A DNA stretch of 52,674 nt from a virus, in the IMG/VR virus record IMGVR_UViG_3300030098_003093, positions 1 through 52,674 of that record. One strand, written 5' to 3'. Of the stretch, positions 15,897 through 22,953 are shown piece by piece (positions within the stretch are counted from its first letter, which is position 1; every line of letters begins with the position of its first letter). A model generated the notes under the pieces. The model was not told the DNA's origin and searched no databases. It saw nothing but the letters and a program-made list of their open reading frames with translations. The translations under genes were made by a program, and so were the position numbers.

Positions 15897-16561
15897 TATT
15901 TAAACGCTTTATTAAAATCTTCCTTTGTCATATTATCATATACTTTTTCGGACTTGTCCGAATTGTCTGATATTAATTCATCATTCCAAGACTCGTTTCT
16001 TAGATAAGTTTCAGGATTTTTTCTATATTTTTTATCAGGCTGAGCTTGTTTGTATTTAGAAACATAAGCTATTGCCTCTTCTTTTTTATCCTTTGACAAC
16101 TTCTTCCATAGAGCCTCGCATTTAGGTCTTGCCGTCTTCTTATCGTAAGCATCCCAAAACTCATCAAACCTATCAAGGTTTCCCCATCGTTTCATAACGC
16201 TTTTACGACCATCTTCTTTCTTCTTATCCCTAATGGTCATTCTTTTAATCAGACTATTTGACCAAAAGAATGAGCCATCAGAGTTAAAAAGACTAAATGA
16301 ACTGATGCAATCATCTATAAACTCAGACAGCTTTTCTTCAGATGTTTGCATTCTTTTTGATAAGACAGCCAGATACCCTTTATTATTAATAGGTAACCTA
16401 TATTCTTCTTGCATTGATAATGTTTCTACTAGAATCCAATAGAATCCATATCCTTCAGCACCATACACAGACATCATAAGCTCTATATTCATATCACTCC
16501 ATGAATCGGTGTCGTGTGAGAACCAATAAGATTTTGTTTTAGCCATCTCTTCTGTGTTCAT
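15896..16561 (-). CDS. DUF4373 replication-initiation-like protein
   Basis: 221 residues. Residues about 5-110 match DUF4373 (Lin1244/Lin1753 N-terminal): WFSHDTDSWSDMNIELMMSVYGAEGYGFYWILVE, then the LSEFIDDCISSFSLF winged-helix-like part. Such proteins are DnaD/replication-initiator-like and often sit beside a helicase gene, as here. The C-terminal third is basic (KPKCEALWKKLSKDKK), then polar. It carries an in-frame copy of the 14-bp palindrome at residues 201-205 (SDKSE), preceded by a degenerate copy reading SDN. Confidence 0.75.
   Translation of the reverse strand: MNTEEMAKTKSYWFSHDTDSWSDMNIELMMSVYGAEGYGFYWILVETLSMQEEYRLPINNKGYLAVLSKRMQTSEEKLSEFIDDCISSFSLFNSDGSFFWSNSLIKRMTIRDKKKEDGRKSVMKRWGNLDRFDEFWDAYDKKTARPKCEALWKKLSKDKKEEAIAYVSKYKQAQPDKKYRKNPETYLRNESWNDELISDNSDKSEKVYDNMTKEDFNKAFK
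15948..15961 (-). repeat. 14-bp palindromic element, copy in DUF4373 gene
   Basis: TCGGACTTGTCCGA on the plus strand; read in the gene it gives SDKSE. The adjacent bases (TCCGAATTGTCTGA, sharing the last four bases) look like a partly decayed second copy. Confidence 0.85.
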
Positions 16562-16840
16562 TTAGAATGGTAAATCATCTTCATCATTAGAGCTTGTTGC
16601 TGCAGCAGGTTGGCTGTCAAAAACAAACTCTTTACCATTTCCAAGATAATTTTTCTCAGACTTAGCCTCTCTCTCTTCTTTAGATTGAGATTGGAAAACG
16701 TAATGAGTGTTACCATATTGGTCTTCACCATCTCTGTTTCCACCTACAGTTAAGTTAAGGTATTTTCCTTTCTTACCTGCAACGATTTTACTTTTATCAA
16801 TTTTATCCAAATTGATACTCAAATTAATTATACTACTCAT
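16562..16840 (-). CDS. Short SSB-like single-stranded DNA-binding protein
   Basis: 92 residues. INLSINLDKIDKSKIVAGKKGKYLNLTVGGNRDGEDQYGNTHYVFQSQSKEER resembles the compact beta-sheet ssDNA-binding proteins found in Bacteroidota phages and plasmids. The C-terminus is the classic acidic tip ending DEDDLPF, known in SSBs to recruit replication partners. It is followed directly by the initiator and helicase genes. It is shorter than bacterial SSB (about 150-180), consistent with a phage minimal form. Confidence 0.7.
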   Translation of the reverse strand: MSSIINLSINLDKIDKSKIVAGKKGKYLNLTVGGNRDGEDQYGNTHYVFQSQSKEEREAKSEKNYLGNGKEFVFDSQPAAATSSNDEDDLPF

Positions 16841-16884
16841 AGTTAATAATTTTAAATTTACCTACTCTATTTAAGGTTTTCGGC

Positions 16885-17202
16885 TTACCCTTGTGACAAT
16901 CTTATATAAAATTGTTGTGTTATCATTTTTCCTTTTCCTGATATTGAATAAATAGCTTTGGTTTTATTTTTACCACCTCCACCTTTAATCATTTTTATAT
17001 ACCCTAAAGTTTTTAATCTTCTCATTCCTCTACTTACTGTTTCACATCCAAAAGGAACATCTACTATTGCTCCGTTAGTTGTAAACGTCTCACTATGAGA
17101 GGCGTACAATAATATAAAAAAATCTCCAAACTTCATATTATATTCTTGAGATATATTTTTTATATCTCTTCTTAAATATTTTAACGCTGATTCGTTTATC
17201 AT
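16885..17202 (-). CDS. Winged-helix DNA-binding regulator
   Basis: 105 residues. The helix-turn-helix is visible as a helix (FFILLYASHSE), then VPFGCETVSRGMRRLKTLGYIKMIKGGGGKNKTKAIYSIS: recognition helix followed by a beta-wing. This fits MarR/replication-initiator-like winged helices. It overlaps the DnaA-domain gene by one base (TAATG). It may regulate phage promoters or assist initiation; no ligand site is seen. Confidence 0.65.
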   Translation of the reverse strand: MINESALKYLRRDIKNISQEYNMKFGDFFILLYASHSETFTTNGAIVDVPFGCETVSRGMRRLKTLGYIKMIKGGGGKNKTKAIYSISGKGKMITQQFYIRLSQG

Positions 17203-17789
17203 TATATTAAAATTTTATTTCCTGTGCAGTAAACTTTATAGCCATCTCCGGCACATATAAAACCATCTTCTTCATACATCATGTCATCTCTTTCAACCCA
17301 CTCTGCTCCTTTTCTATACTTTCCCTTTATATATATCCTACCTCCTCTTCTTTGTATAGAGTCATGCTCCCATAGTATGTCTCTTTCCGTTTCTAAACCG
17401 TATTTCAAATGTATTTTGTTTCCCTTTTCTACATTCATAAACCAGTATATATCAATATAATTTCTGTTTAGTATACATAGTTCGTCGCATATAAGTTGAA
17501 CTTGTTCTTTTAAATCTTTGTTGTATTCTAACTCTAATTCAATACACTTTACGCTATGCATAACTGTAGCGTGATTACATATACTTCTTCTTGATTTAAA
17601 AAAGTCTCTAATACCTTGGTATGTTTTAATGTTACCATGATGCCTCATTATATACATAGCTATTTGTCTAGCTAAAACATAACTTCTTTGTCTGTTTCTG
17701 GAAAAGAATTGTTCTTCTGTTATGCTAAAAAAATTACATATAACTACAACAATATTAAAATTATTTACCCTTCTTTTAATTTTTTTCAT
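17202..17789 (-). CDS. DnaA domain IV-like DNA-binding protein
   Basis: 195 residues. Residues about 12-90 match the C-terminal DNA-binding domain of DnaA without the AAA+ part: VVICNFFSITEEQFFSRNRQRSYVLARQIAMYIMRHHG, then FFKSRRSICNHATVMHSVKCIE, equivalent to the DnaA signature GRDHTTVLHAVRKIE. This domain reads DnaA boxes. The other 100 residues are unknown and end in beta-rich, aromatic sequence. With the neighbouring SSB-like protein and helicase, an origin-recognition or host-DnaA-competing role is likely. Repeated TTATTAACA/TTATCAACA boxes occur in the window. Confidence 0.75.
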   Translation of the reverse strand: MKKIKRRVNNFNIVVVICNFFSITEEQFFSRNRQRSYVLARQIAMYIMRHHGNIKTYQGIRDFFKSRRSICNHATVMHSVKCIELELEYNKDLKEQVQLICDELCILNRNYIDIYWFMNVEKGNKIHLKYGLETERDILWEHDSIQRRGGRIYIKGKYRKGAEWVERDDMMYEEDGFICAGDGYKVYCTGNKILI

Positions 17790-18562
17790 TATAATTCCCC
17801 TTTAAAATAATACTCGTTTATATCTTTTTCTTTGTTTAAGAAATACTCTTTATATTTACTTAGCAATTCGTGTATCTCTCTTCTTCCGTTGTTTAAAAAC
17901 TCATCAGAAGCTTTATATAATCCTGTTCTATATGGAGCTTCTTTTTCTACAACAGCAAACCAAAACTCATCAGCATCCATTCCGTCTAAATAAAAAGCTG
18001 CTTGTCTGTGATAGCCATACTTGTATGCTGACCTTTTAAATGCTTCAGGACTGGAGTCTTGAGTAGTCTTTACATCAATAAGGATTTTCATACCATTAAC
18101 ATCATACACACAATCAACCTTTCCTTTGCAATCAACACCACCGGTTCCTTTCCAAACATTAACAACTTCATGTATAGAGTTCTCTATAAATTCATAAGAC
18201 ATTTCTGGAGTACATAGAGACCTTCTCATTTTTAATATTTTATTATACTCAGGCTCGGTGATGATAGTATTTGATTCGTTATCTGCCTTAAACTCTTCCC
18301 ACACTTTACCCCTCCTAGATTTGCCTTCAAAAACAGCTATGTCTGTGCTAACTTTTTCTGGCTCCAATACTACAGTATGGAAAGCCTTTCCAAAATTAAG
18401 AGCCGGAGACTCTTCCTTATGACCTTTTAACATTCTTTGTAAATGCTGTGGAGACTTGTTAAGTAAAGACAGCATACTGTTAGTTACAAAATCTCTATCA
18501 GAATAATATACATTGTCATCACTTAACCTCAACTCGTGTTTTAGTTTGTCTTCTTTATTCAT
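17789..18562 (-). CDS. RecE-like PD-(D/E)XK exonuclease
   Basis: 257 residues resembling the PDDEXK_12/DUF3799 exonuclease VIII C-terminal family: SMLSLLNKSPQHLQRML, LNFGKAFHTVVLEP (His of the helix motif), KGKVDCVYDVNGMKILIDVKTTQD with catalytic Asp and DxK, and YHRQAAFYLDG. It would resect 5' strands. It is directly followed, with a one-base overlap, by the annealase gene upstream in transcription, forming a classical exonuclease-annealase recombination pair. Confidence 0.8.
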   Translation of the reverse strand: MNKEDKLKHELRLSDDNVYYSDRDFVTNSMLSLLNKSPQHLQRMLKGHKEESPALNFGKAFHTVVLEPEKVSTDIAVFEGKSRRGKVWEEFKADNESNTIITEPEYNKILKMRRSLCTPEMSYEFIENSIHEVVNVWKGTGGVDCKGKVDCVYDVNGMKILIDVKTTQDSSPEAFKRSAYKYGYHRQAAFYLDGMDADEFWFAVVEKEAPYRTGLYKASDEFLNNGRREIHELLSKYKEYFLNKEKDINEYYFKGEL

Positions 18563-19170
18563 TACGCTAACGCTTTAGTTAATTTATCTTTTTGAACTTT
18601 AGTCATGGTGTAGTCGCTCATTCTTTCTTTAACCTTATCTCCCTTGCCTTTCTTTATAGCCTCCATCATAAGATTAAATACATCTGCAGTCATCTTAGTT
18701 CCTGGAGCACTTTTCTCTTTCTTATCGGACTTGTCCGAAAACTCTTTCTTCATTTGATTAACATATCTATTGTCATCCCATTGCCCTAAGAATACATCAG
18801 CATTGAAACCTAATTTAGATAATCCTTTTGTAAGAGCATCTGTTGACACTTTCTTGTAACACTCGTCATCTAATTTACCTGACTTGCTATGTGTTGCGAT
18901 AGAGGAGTTTATAGTAAAAGTTTTTACTTGTTGGTCATCACCTCTCCACCAAAAGATAGCTTGGTATCCTAGAAGTCCTTCACATACCATTTCAAATCTT
19001 TCATCAGAAACACCCCAGCCATCACCCATAGCTCCGAATTGTTCAGTGGCACACATCACTTGATATTGTGCATTGATACTCGTAAACTTACGACCAAAAC
19101 CTACCTGCTTGGTGTATTTTGGATTTGTTTTTTCAACTGCATTCCACAGCTTCATGTTGTCTTTGTTCAT
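18562..19170 (-). CDS. ssDNA-annealing recombinase (ERF/Rad52-like)
   Basis: 202 residues. GRKFTSINAQYQVMCATEQFGAMGDGWGV, then KKVSTDALTKGLSKLGFNADVFLGQWDDNRYV, match the phage annealing-protein pattern (single-strand annealing proteins of the ERF/Rad52-like group). A flexible linker follows and then a helical C-terminus (about 155-202). The linker carries the 14-bp palindrome in frame (SDKSD, residues 145-149). The partner exonuclease is the next gene. A (TTTAA)n microsatellite lies in its leader. Confidence 0.75.
   Translation of the reverse strand: MNKDNMKLWNAVEKTNPKYTKQVGFGRKFTSINAQYQVMCATEQFGAMGDGWGVSDERFEMVCEGLLGYQAIFWWRGDDQQVKTFTINSSIATHSKSGKLDDECYKKVSTDALTKGLSKLGFNADVFLGQWDDNRYVNQMKKEFSDKSDKKEKSAPGTKMTADVFNLMMEAIKKGKGDKVKERMSDYTMTKVQKDKLTKALA
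18725..18738 (-). repeat. 14-bp palindromic element, copy in annealase linker
   Basis: Exact TCGGACTTGTCCGA; encodes SDKSD at residues 145-149, in the linker between the annealase core and the C-terminal helices. Confidence 0.9.
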
Positions 19171-19176
19171 AATGTT

Positions 19177-19202
19177 TAATTTAATTTAATTTAATTTAAT
19201 TT
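19177..19202. repeat. Pentanucleotide microsatellite (TTTAA)n
   Basis: About five perfect copies of the AATTT/TTTAA unit lie just upstream of the annealase ATG at 19170. Copy-number slippage would alter the leader length. Confidence 0.7.
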
Positions 19203-19209
19203 GCTTAAT

Positions 19210-19312
19210 AAAAAAGCAAGGAGCTAACAGGCACAAGTATAATATGAAAACAATACCACCGGATTGGTGATTAATTAAGCCTTGTGGTCGTTGCCGATAC
19301 CACACTCCTTGC
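19210..19312 (-). other. Possible structured RNA or extended terminator
   Basis: On the minus strand an outer stem GCAAGGAG (19305-19312) / CTCCTTGC (19216-19223) encloses an inner stem TGTGGT/ACCACA (19299-19304 with 19283-19288) and a short CACC/GGTG hairpin (19257-19269). The outer stem is followed by six T. It spans the stop of the gene at 19275. It could be an attenuator or terminator between operons. Confidence 0.45.
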
Positions 19313-19469
19313 ATTTATTATTTAATTTTTGTAATTCTTTTTTTAAGAATTCTATCTTTTTTCTTTGTTCTAAATACATTTCGGTCCAAAATCTTGATTC
19401 ATAATTAACATCTGAATCATGCTGATAACCCTGCATTAGTTTTATGTGTTCTTCTGAATGTAATCCCAT
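19275..19469 (-). CDS. Small hypothetical protein with C-terminal CxxC
   Basis: 64 residues. A charged helical middle (WTEMYLEQRKKIEFLKKELQKLNN) precedes CKECGIGNDHKA, a single CxxC that could bind metal as a dimer. It is the first gene after a leftward promoter (19493-19525). Its 3' end forms part of a predicted stem structure. No family recognised. Confidence 0.45.
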   Translation of the reverse strand: MGLHSEEHIKLMQGYQHDSDVNYESRFWTEMYLEQRKKIEFLKKELQKLNNKCKECGIGNDHKA

Positions 19470-19492
19470 AGTTATACTGTTTAAATTGCTTG

Positions 19493-19525
19493 CAAATATA
19501 CAACAACTTTTTAATATATTACCAA
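19493..19525 (-). promoter_or_regulatory. Leftward Bacteroidota-type promoter
   Basis: On the minus strand, TTG (19523-19525) and TATATTTG (19493-19500) are separated by 22 nt. As at 12089-12122, the TTG is directly preceded by the GTTATTAAC near-palindrome. It would drive the recombination and replication block. Confidence 0.6.
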
Positions 19526-19537
19526 TTGTTAATAACT

Positions 19538-19924
19538 TTATTGTTTGTTTTTAACCATATTCATAAAATCTAAAAACTCATCTATAACATCTTGAGGAAC
19601 ATCTTTACCGTCTGTTATTTCTTTCTTCATACTTTCTAGTAAAACGTGTTCTTGTATTTTTTGTAGAAGAGCCGGCTTGTTTATGCAATACATAATTGAA
19701 ACAATTAAGTTTCTTATGTTTGTGCAGTGTAAAGTAAATGAATCTACACCCATTAGTTCTAACCATTTTTCATCTTCAAACTCAATGTCTGCATCTATTA
19801 GTTTTTTATCCAGCATTTTAGTAGCTGGAGCCAATTCATATACAGCTATATCCATAGCTATGATTAAGTCATTTAGAGCTGACTCTAGTCTTTTTACTTT
19901 CTTATTGTGTAGGTCTTTCTTCAT
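19538..19924 (-). CDS. Helical hypothetical protein
   Basis: 128 residues, almost entirely alpha-helical in appearance, with mixed charge and a few conserved-looking hydrophobic patches (LNDLIIAMDIAVYELAPATKMLDKKL). No motif recognised. Its start overlaps the glycosylase-like gene by 23 bases, which implies coupled translation. Confidence 0.5.
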   Translation of the reverse strand: MKKDLHNKKVKRLESALNDLIIAMDIAVYELAPATKMLDKKLIDADIEFEDEKWLELMGVDSFTLHCTNIRNLIVSIMYCINKPALLQKIQEHVLLESMKKEITDGKDVPQDVIDEFLDFMNMVKNKQ

Positions 19925-20396
19925 ATATTTTTTCTGTTTTAGGGTTAGCGATATTATGTTTTTCTCCTATGTAATAGTTCCAATAGGCTTGTATACTGCA
20001 TTCATCTTTATATTCATCTGGCATACACTGTGGTGGTTGCTCAAATGGTTTAATTGGTATATTTTTAGGTGTAAACCATAAGTGTTTACATTTAGTTATT
20101 GTTAAATGTGTTTTATTATAACGCTTTGTGTATTCATTACCTAAAGCTTTCATGTGGTTATACAGCCAATTGTAGTGTGAAGCATTTTCTCTTACCCATA
20201 TAGTTGATGGATGATTTTTATGAGCTATTTTATATGGTATATTTACATCTTCACCTATATTCATAATAGGAGCGCCTAATACATGATGAGCAGTACATAG
20301 CATTTGAGCAGACTCAAGTATCATCTTAACTACATGCCTATTGTACTGATACTCAGCAGCTTTGTTAGGATTTTCATGGAGATAAAATATATTCAT
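19902..20396 (-). CDS. Pyrimidine-dimer glycosylase-like phage protein
   Basis: 164 residues matching a phage family related to pyrimidine-dimer DNA glycosylase: MNIFYLHENPNKAAEYQYNRHVVKMILESAQMLCTAHHVLG, then HKNHPSTIWVRENASHYNWLYNH, then the Pro-rich PPQCMPDEYK before the C-terminus. T4 DenV-type enzymes excise cyclobutane dimers using an N-terminal residue. Whether this branch is enzymatic is uncertain, but it is common in marine phages exposed to light. Confidence 0.6.
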   Translation of the reverse strand: MNIFYLHENPNKAAEYQYNRHVVKMILESAQMLCTAHHVLGAPIMNIGEDVNIPYKIAHKNHPSTIWVRENASHYNWLYNHMKALGNEYTKRYNKTHLTITKCKHLWFTPKNIPIKPFEQPPQCMPDEYKDECSIQAYWNYYIGEKHNIANPKTEKIYEERPTQ

Positions 20397-20414
20397 TAGT
20401 TATTTATTTTTTTA

Positions 20415-20446
20415 TATTATTTATTTATAGTAATAGGTACCTATTA
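20415..20446 (-). repeat. Stop-anchored intercistronic hairpin element, copy 2
   Basis: The perfect palindrome TAATAGGTACCTATTA (20431-20446) begins on the TAA of the upstream 23-residue gene and is followed, reading leftward, by CTATAAATAAATAATATAAA. The next ATG (20396) is about 50 nt after that stop. Nearly identical to the copies at 2022 and 27176. Confidence 0.7.
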
Positions 20447-20515
20447 GGAACATATCCATATGACTAAAAGACACATAAAACAATCAAGTAGAAATTCTTT
20501 TGATTCTTCGCTCAT
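20444..20515 (-). CDS. 23-residue membrane micropeptide
   Basis: ATG at 20515 overlaps the TGA of the upstream Cys-rich gene (ATGA). The product is 23 residues: an acidic start (MSEESKEF) followed by a hydrophobic stretch (CFMCLLVIWIC). Its TAA starts the repeated hairpin element. The coupled start argues for real translation; function unknown. Confidence 0.45.
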   Translation of the reverse strand: MSEESKEFLLDCFMCLLVIWICS

Positions 20516-20697
20516 TTAGTATTTGTTTCTTCCTCTTCATCTTCTTCAAAGCAATCCTGGCAAACACACGTATCATCTACAAAATATGTTTTAGACTCTT
20601 GTATATCACACTCTTCACAGTATCTCTCTTTGTGTTGGTATTCGCAAGGGTCTTCATATCCTTGACGTACTGTTTCTAGCCAATTTTTGTAATTCAT
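20512..20697 (-). CDS. Cys-rich zinc-ribbon-like protein
   Basis: 61 residues with CEECDI (CxxC) and CVCQDCFEE (CxC, CxxC), plus an upstream C in DPCEYQHKERYC. This is a compact zinc-binding ribbon followed by an acidic EEDEEEET tail. It may interact with RNA polymerase or another host factor, as many such early phage proteins do; that is inference. Two bases separate it from the upstream gene. Confidence 0.5.
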   Translation of the reverse strand: MNYKNWLETVRQGYEDPCEYQHKERYCEECDIQESKTYFVDDTCVCQDCFEEDEEEETNTK

Positions 20698-20698
20698 A

Positions 20699-21301
20699 TT
20701 ATCTATAATTTTGTTTTATTTTTCTAAACCTTTCCCATGTGGAGCTTTGTAATAACACAGGACTAATTCCTATTTTCTTTGCAGTATATTTATAGCAATC
20801 CTGAAAAAACTTGTATTGCTTGTTTGTCATTCCTGCGTAATCTTCCTCTTTTACCCATTTAGACAAAGCTACGGACAATGCGTGTCTATCTATTGTTACC
20901 TCATCGCTGTCTTTAGGGTGTCTTATATTTGTGTAGAATGATATTATTTTCCTACCATTTAATATTGACTTTATGCACTCTTCAGAGCCATTACATTCTA
21001 ATATTTTTAGCGCCTTGTCATTAAATTGTTTCATATGCTTTCCGTTACCCGTCTCTAGCAAAGATATTGCACATTTTTTATTCTGTTCCCATTGTTTTAC
21101 AGGAGATAATGCAGCTATAATGCCGCAAGATGTGTTTATACTTATGCCGTAGTCGTGTGATAGTGATTCAGCAAAATCATAAGCGTCTTGATACCAATCA
21201 TATCTATCTGTCTTATCTGTCAACCGATATAACTTAGATATATTGTTTTTTATTTTAGTTCTGGAGTATAAATTACCCTTGTATGTTTGTGTATTATTCA
21301 T
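20699..21301 (-). CDS. Conserved helical phage protein
   Basis: 200 residues from the ATG at 21301, which I prefer over an upstream TTG at 21316 because the previous gene stops at 21304. YDWYQDAYDFAESLSHDYGISINTSCGIIAALSPVKQWEQNKKCAISLL, followed by KIISFYTNI and VTIDRHALSVAL, matches a family I recall from many marine phages. Its Gly-Pro-rich helical layout and catalytic-looking DRHA are reminiscent of helix-hairpin DNA glycosylases. I cannot assign activity. Confidence 0.55.
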   Translation of the reverse strand: MNNTQTYKGNLYSRTKIKNNISKLYRLTDKTDRYDWYQDAYDFAESLSHDYGISINTSCGIIAALSPVKQWEQNKKCAISLLETGNGKHMKQFNDKALKILECNGSEECIKSILNGRKIISFYTNIRHPKDSDEVTIDRHALSVALSKWVKEEDYAGMTNKQYKFFQDCYKYTAKKIGISPVLLQSSTWERFRKIKQNYR

Positions 21302-21303
21302 AT

Positions 21304-21729
21304 TTATTCTGCCCAATTAGGCGCTTTTAAAGGTTTGTCATCGGACTTGTCCGAAAAATCTTCTGGTTTATTTGGATTGTGCTGATGTATTTCAACGCTA
21401 CCTATTGTTTCTAAATCTTCAGCCATATCTTCCCAGTCTATGAGTTCATCTATATCGTCAGAAACAAGCCAACATATAGTTTCTCCTCCACTTAAATCTT
21501 GTATTATATTCGTCAATTTTTGCGCATACTCATACTCATCAATATAAATCCCATCATACCAATCGGGAAATTTTTCACCTCCCTCTAGTATAACGTGAAT
21601 TTGTCGGCTGTCAGAACTTTCGTATATATCAAAAGTCCAATCAACATATTTGTTTTTCCATTCTTCAAGCACTTCAATTTGCATGTCGTGCTTTTCGTTT
21701 AATAATTCAAAATACTCTTGTCTGTCCAT
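21304..21729 (-). CDS. Acidic hypothetical protein
   Basis: 141 residues, very acidic (many Asp/Glu and Trp/Tyr), for example FPDWYDGIYIDEYEYAQKL and DDIDELIDWEDMAEDLETIG. The acidity recalls DNA-mimic or host-inhibitor proteins, but no homologue is recognised. Near its C-terminus lies an in-frame copy of the 14-bp palindrome (SDKSD), about 35 nt before the stop. Confidence 0.45.
   Translation of the reverse strand: MDRQEYFELLNEKHDMQIEVLEEWKNKYVDWTFDIYESSDSRQIHVILEGGEKFPDWYDGIYIDEYEYAQKLTNIIQDLSGGETICWLVSDDIDELIDWEDMAEDLETIGSVEIHQHNPNKPEDFSDKSDDKPLKAPNWAE
21341..21354 (-). repeat. 14-bp palindromic element, copy near a C-terminus
   Basis: Exact TCGGACTTGTCCGA; encodes SDKSD about 12 codons before the stop of the acidic protein gene. 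Confidence 0.9.
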
Positions 21730-21740
21730 AGTTATTTATT

Positions 21741-22088
21741 TTATTGTATTAATTCAATATCTCTAATTACATCTACATATTCCCAGTAATCTCCTATTTC
21801 AGTATGAATAGCACCATCTTCTCCCATTGCTACAAGAAAAGCATTATCATTATCCTCATATGCTTTATCTATATAATCCTCAATTTTTTTATAAAAATCA
21901 TCTTCTCCATAACCATACCATTTTACATAATCCATTTGATAAATCTTCATATCATCATCATCATCAAATGTCGTTGTTAGATAGTGGTTATCTTTTTTTA
22001 CATCAAAATTACAATCAATTAGTATGTCTTCTAATCCTTTAACATACTTGGTTTTTACTCCCATAATTACTTTACTTCTGTATCCCAT
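21741..22088 (-). CDS. Conserved early protein of the MGYRS type
   Basis: 115 residues beginning MGYRSKVIMGV, a start seen in a widespread phage/plasmid protein family, followed by MDYVKWYGYGEDDFYKKIEDYI and FLVAMGEDGAIHTEIGDYWEYVDVIRDIEL. This layout (KWY ... GED ... R-I) is recognisable although its function is unknown. Strongly acidic. Confidence 0.5.
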   Translation of the reverse strand: MGYRSKVIMGVKTKYVKGLEDILIDCNFDVKKDNHYLTTTFDDDDDMKIYQMDYVKWYGYGEDDFYKKIEDYIDKAYEDNDNAFLVAMGEDGAIHTEIGDYWEYVDVIRDIELIQ

Positions 22089-22287
22089 TGTATTTAGTTT
22101 TAGTTAATAATTGATTAATGAAAAGAGGGAGAGAGAGGAGGGCTAGTCCGTTTGTTAATTGTTATTAGTTTTTTTAAATTAATACTCAATTATTTGTTGT
22201 CAGTCAATATACTAGCCAATAATCGTTACAAAGTATAACTGCTGATTATTAATTAATAATGATTATAACCCCTCTCTCCGACTTATG
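22089..22287. other. Non-coding segment with nested long-range inverted repeats
   Basis: No open frame of useful length is visible on either strand. GGAGAGAG (22128-22135) pairs with CTCTCTCC (22272-22279), and inside it GGCTAGT (22141-22147) pairs with ACTAGCC (22211-22217). The flanks contain further AT-rich complementary runs. This could be a structured RNA, a leader or an origin-like element. Confidence 0.5.
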
Positions 22288-22479
22288 TTATCGGACTTGT
22301 CCGATTTTTTCTAATCTGGTTAGCCTCTCGTCAAGTGATAGTGACTCCCAGTTGGACGGTTTAATAATTCCTGGAGTTGCGAATACAATTCTTTCTTTGT
22401 ATGCTACTCTTTCTTCTTGAGTTTGTTGTGTCATCTCGCCCATAGCAAGAAACATTTTCATAAGGTTTGTCGTTTCCAT
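22288..22479 (-). CDS. Small hypothetical protein
   Basis: 63 residues; MKMFLAMGEMTQQTQEERVAYKERIVFATPGIIKPSNWESLSLDERLTRLEKIG is helical with a central extended part. The 14-bp palindrome forms its last codons, in a frame reading IGQVR rather than SDKS, and is directly followed by TAA. No family recognised. Confidence 0.45.
   Translation of the reverse strand: METTNLMKMFLAMGEMTQQTQEERVAYKERIVFATPGIIKPSNWESLSLDERLTRLEKIGQVR
22291..22304 (-). repeat. 14-bp palindromic element, copy abutting a stop codon
   Basis: Exact TCGGACTTGTCCGA immediately before the TAA of the gene at 22288-22479. It is the only coding copy in a different reading frame (IGQVR). Confidence 0.9.
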
Positions 22480-22491
22480 ATTTATTTATTT

Positions 22492-22725
22492 TTAGTTATC
22501 AATTTGTTTTACATCATTTGTTATTACCTCCTCTAAATCATCAAAGAAAACTTGCTCATCTCTTATCAACACTTCGTCTAAATCATATAACCCCTCATAT
22601 ATATATGTATCTATACTATATCCTATATCGTTATGTTTGATAACAAGTTTTACATTGTTTATTTTTAACTCCATACTACTTTCTTTATCTAATGATATGC
22701 TGTATTTATCTATATTTTTTTTCAT
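22492..22725 (-). CDS. Acidic beta-type hypothetical protein
   Basis: 77 residues; alternating strands (MELKINNVKLVIKHNDIGYSIDTYIYEGL) and an acidic C-terminal half ending in a short polar tail. Its leader is AAAACAAATAACT before ATG, the recurring early leader. Function unknown. Confidence 0.4.
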   Translation of the reverse strand: MKKNIDKYSISLDKESSMELKINNVKLVIKHNDIGYSIDTYIYEGLYDLDEVLIRDEQVFFDDLEEVITNDVKQIDN

Positions 22726-22739
22726 AGTTATTTGTTTTA

Positions 22740-22934
22740 TTATTGACTTGTTATTAATACTGCTTCACGATAAATCTTATTAGTATTATTGCTATCTGCT
22801 ACACATGTTTCGTGTAATTCTACCTTAAACACCCATTCATTAGGTAAATCATCTGGAACATTATTCATTATTGTTCTTATTGGTATATCTTGAGGTAGTT
22901 TTTTCAGTTCTTTTATTAAATCTTTTATTTCCAT
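22740..22934 (-). CDS. Small hypothetical protein
   Basis: 64 residues: MEIKDLIKELKKLPQDIPIRTIMNN, a helix-loop-strand start seen in many phage proteins of unknown function, then VFKVELHETCVADSNN. It is preceded by ATAAAACTAAATAACT directly before the ATG. No family assignable. Confidence 0.4.
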   Translation of the reverse strand: MEIKDLIKELKKLPQDIPIRTIMNNVPDDLPNEWVFKVELHETCVADSNNTNKIYREAVLITSQ

Positions 22935-22953
22935 AGTTATTTAGTTTTATTAC

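Noticed and set aside
21301-21316. TTG start at 21316 for the helical phage protein
   Set aside because: It would overlap the previous gene and use a rare start, while an ATG three bases beyond that gene's stop is available.
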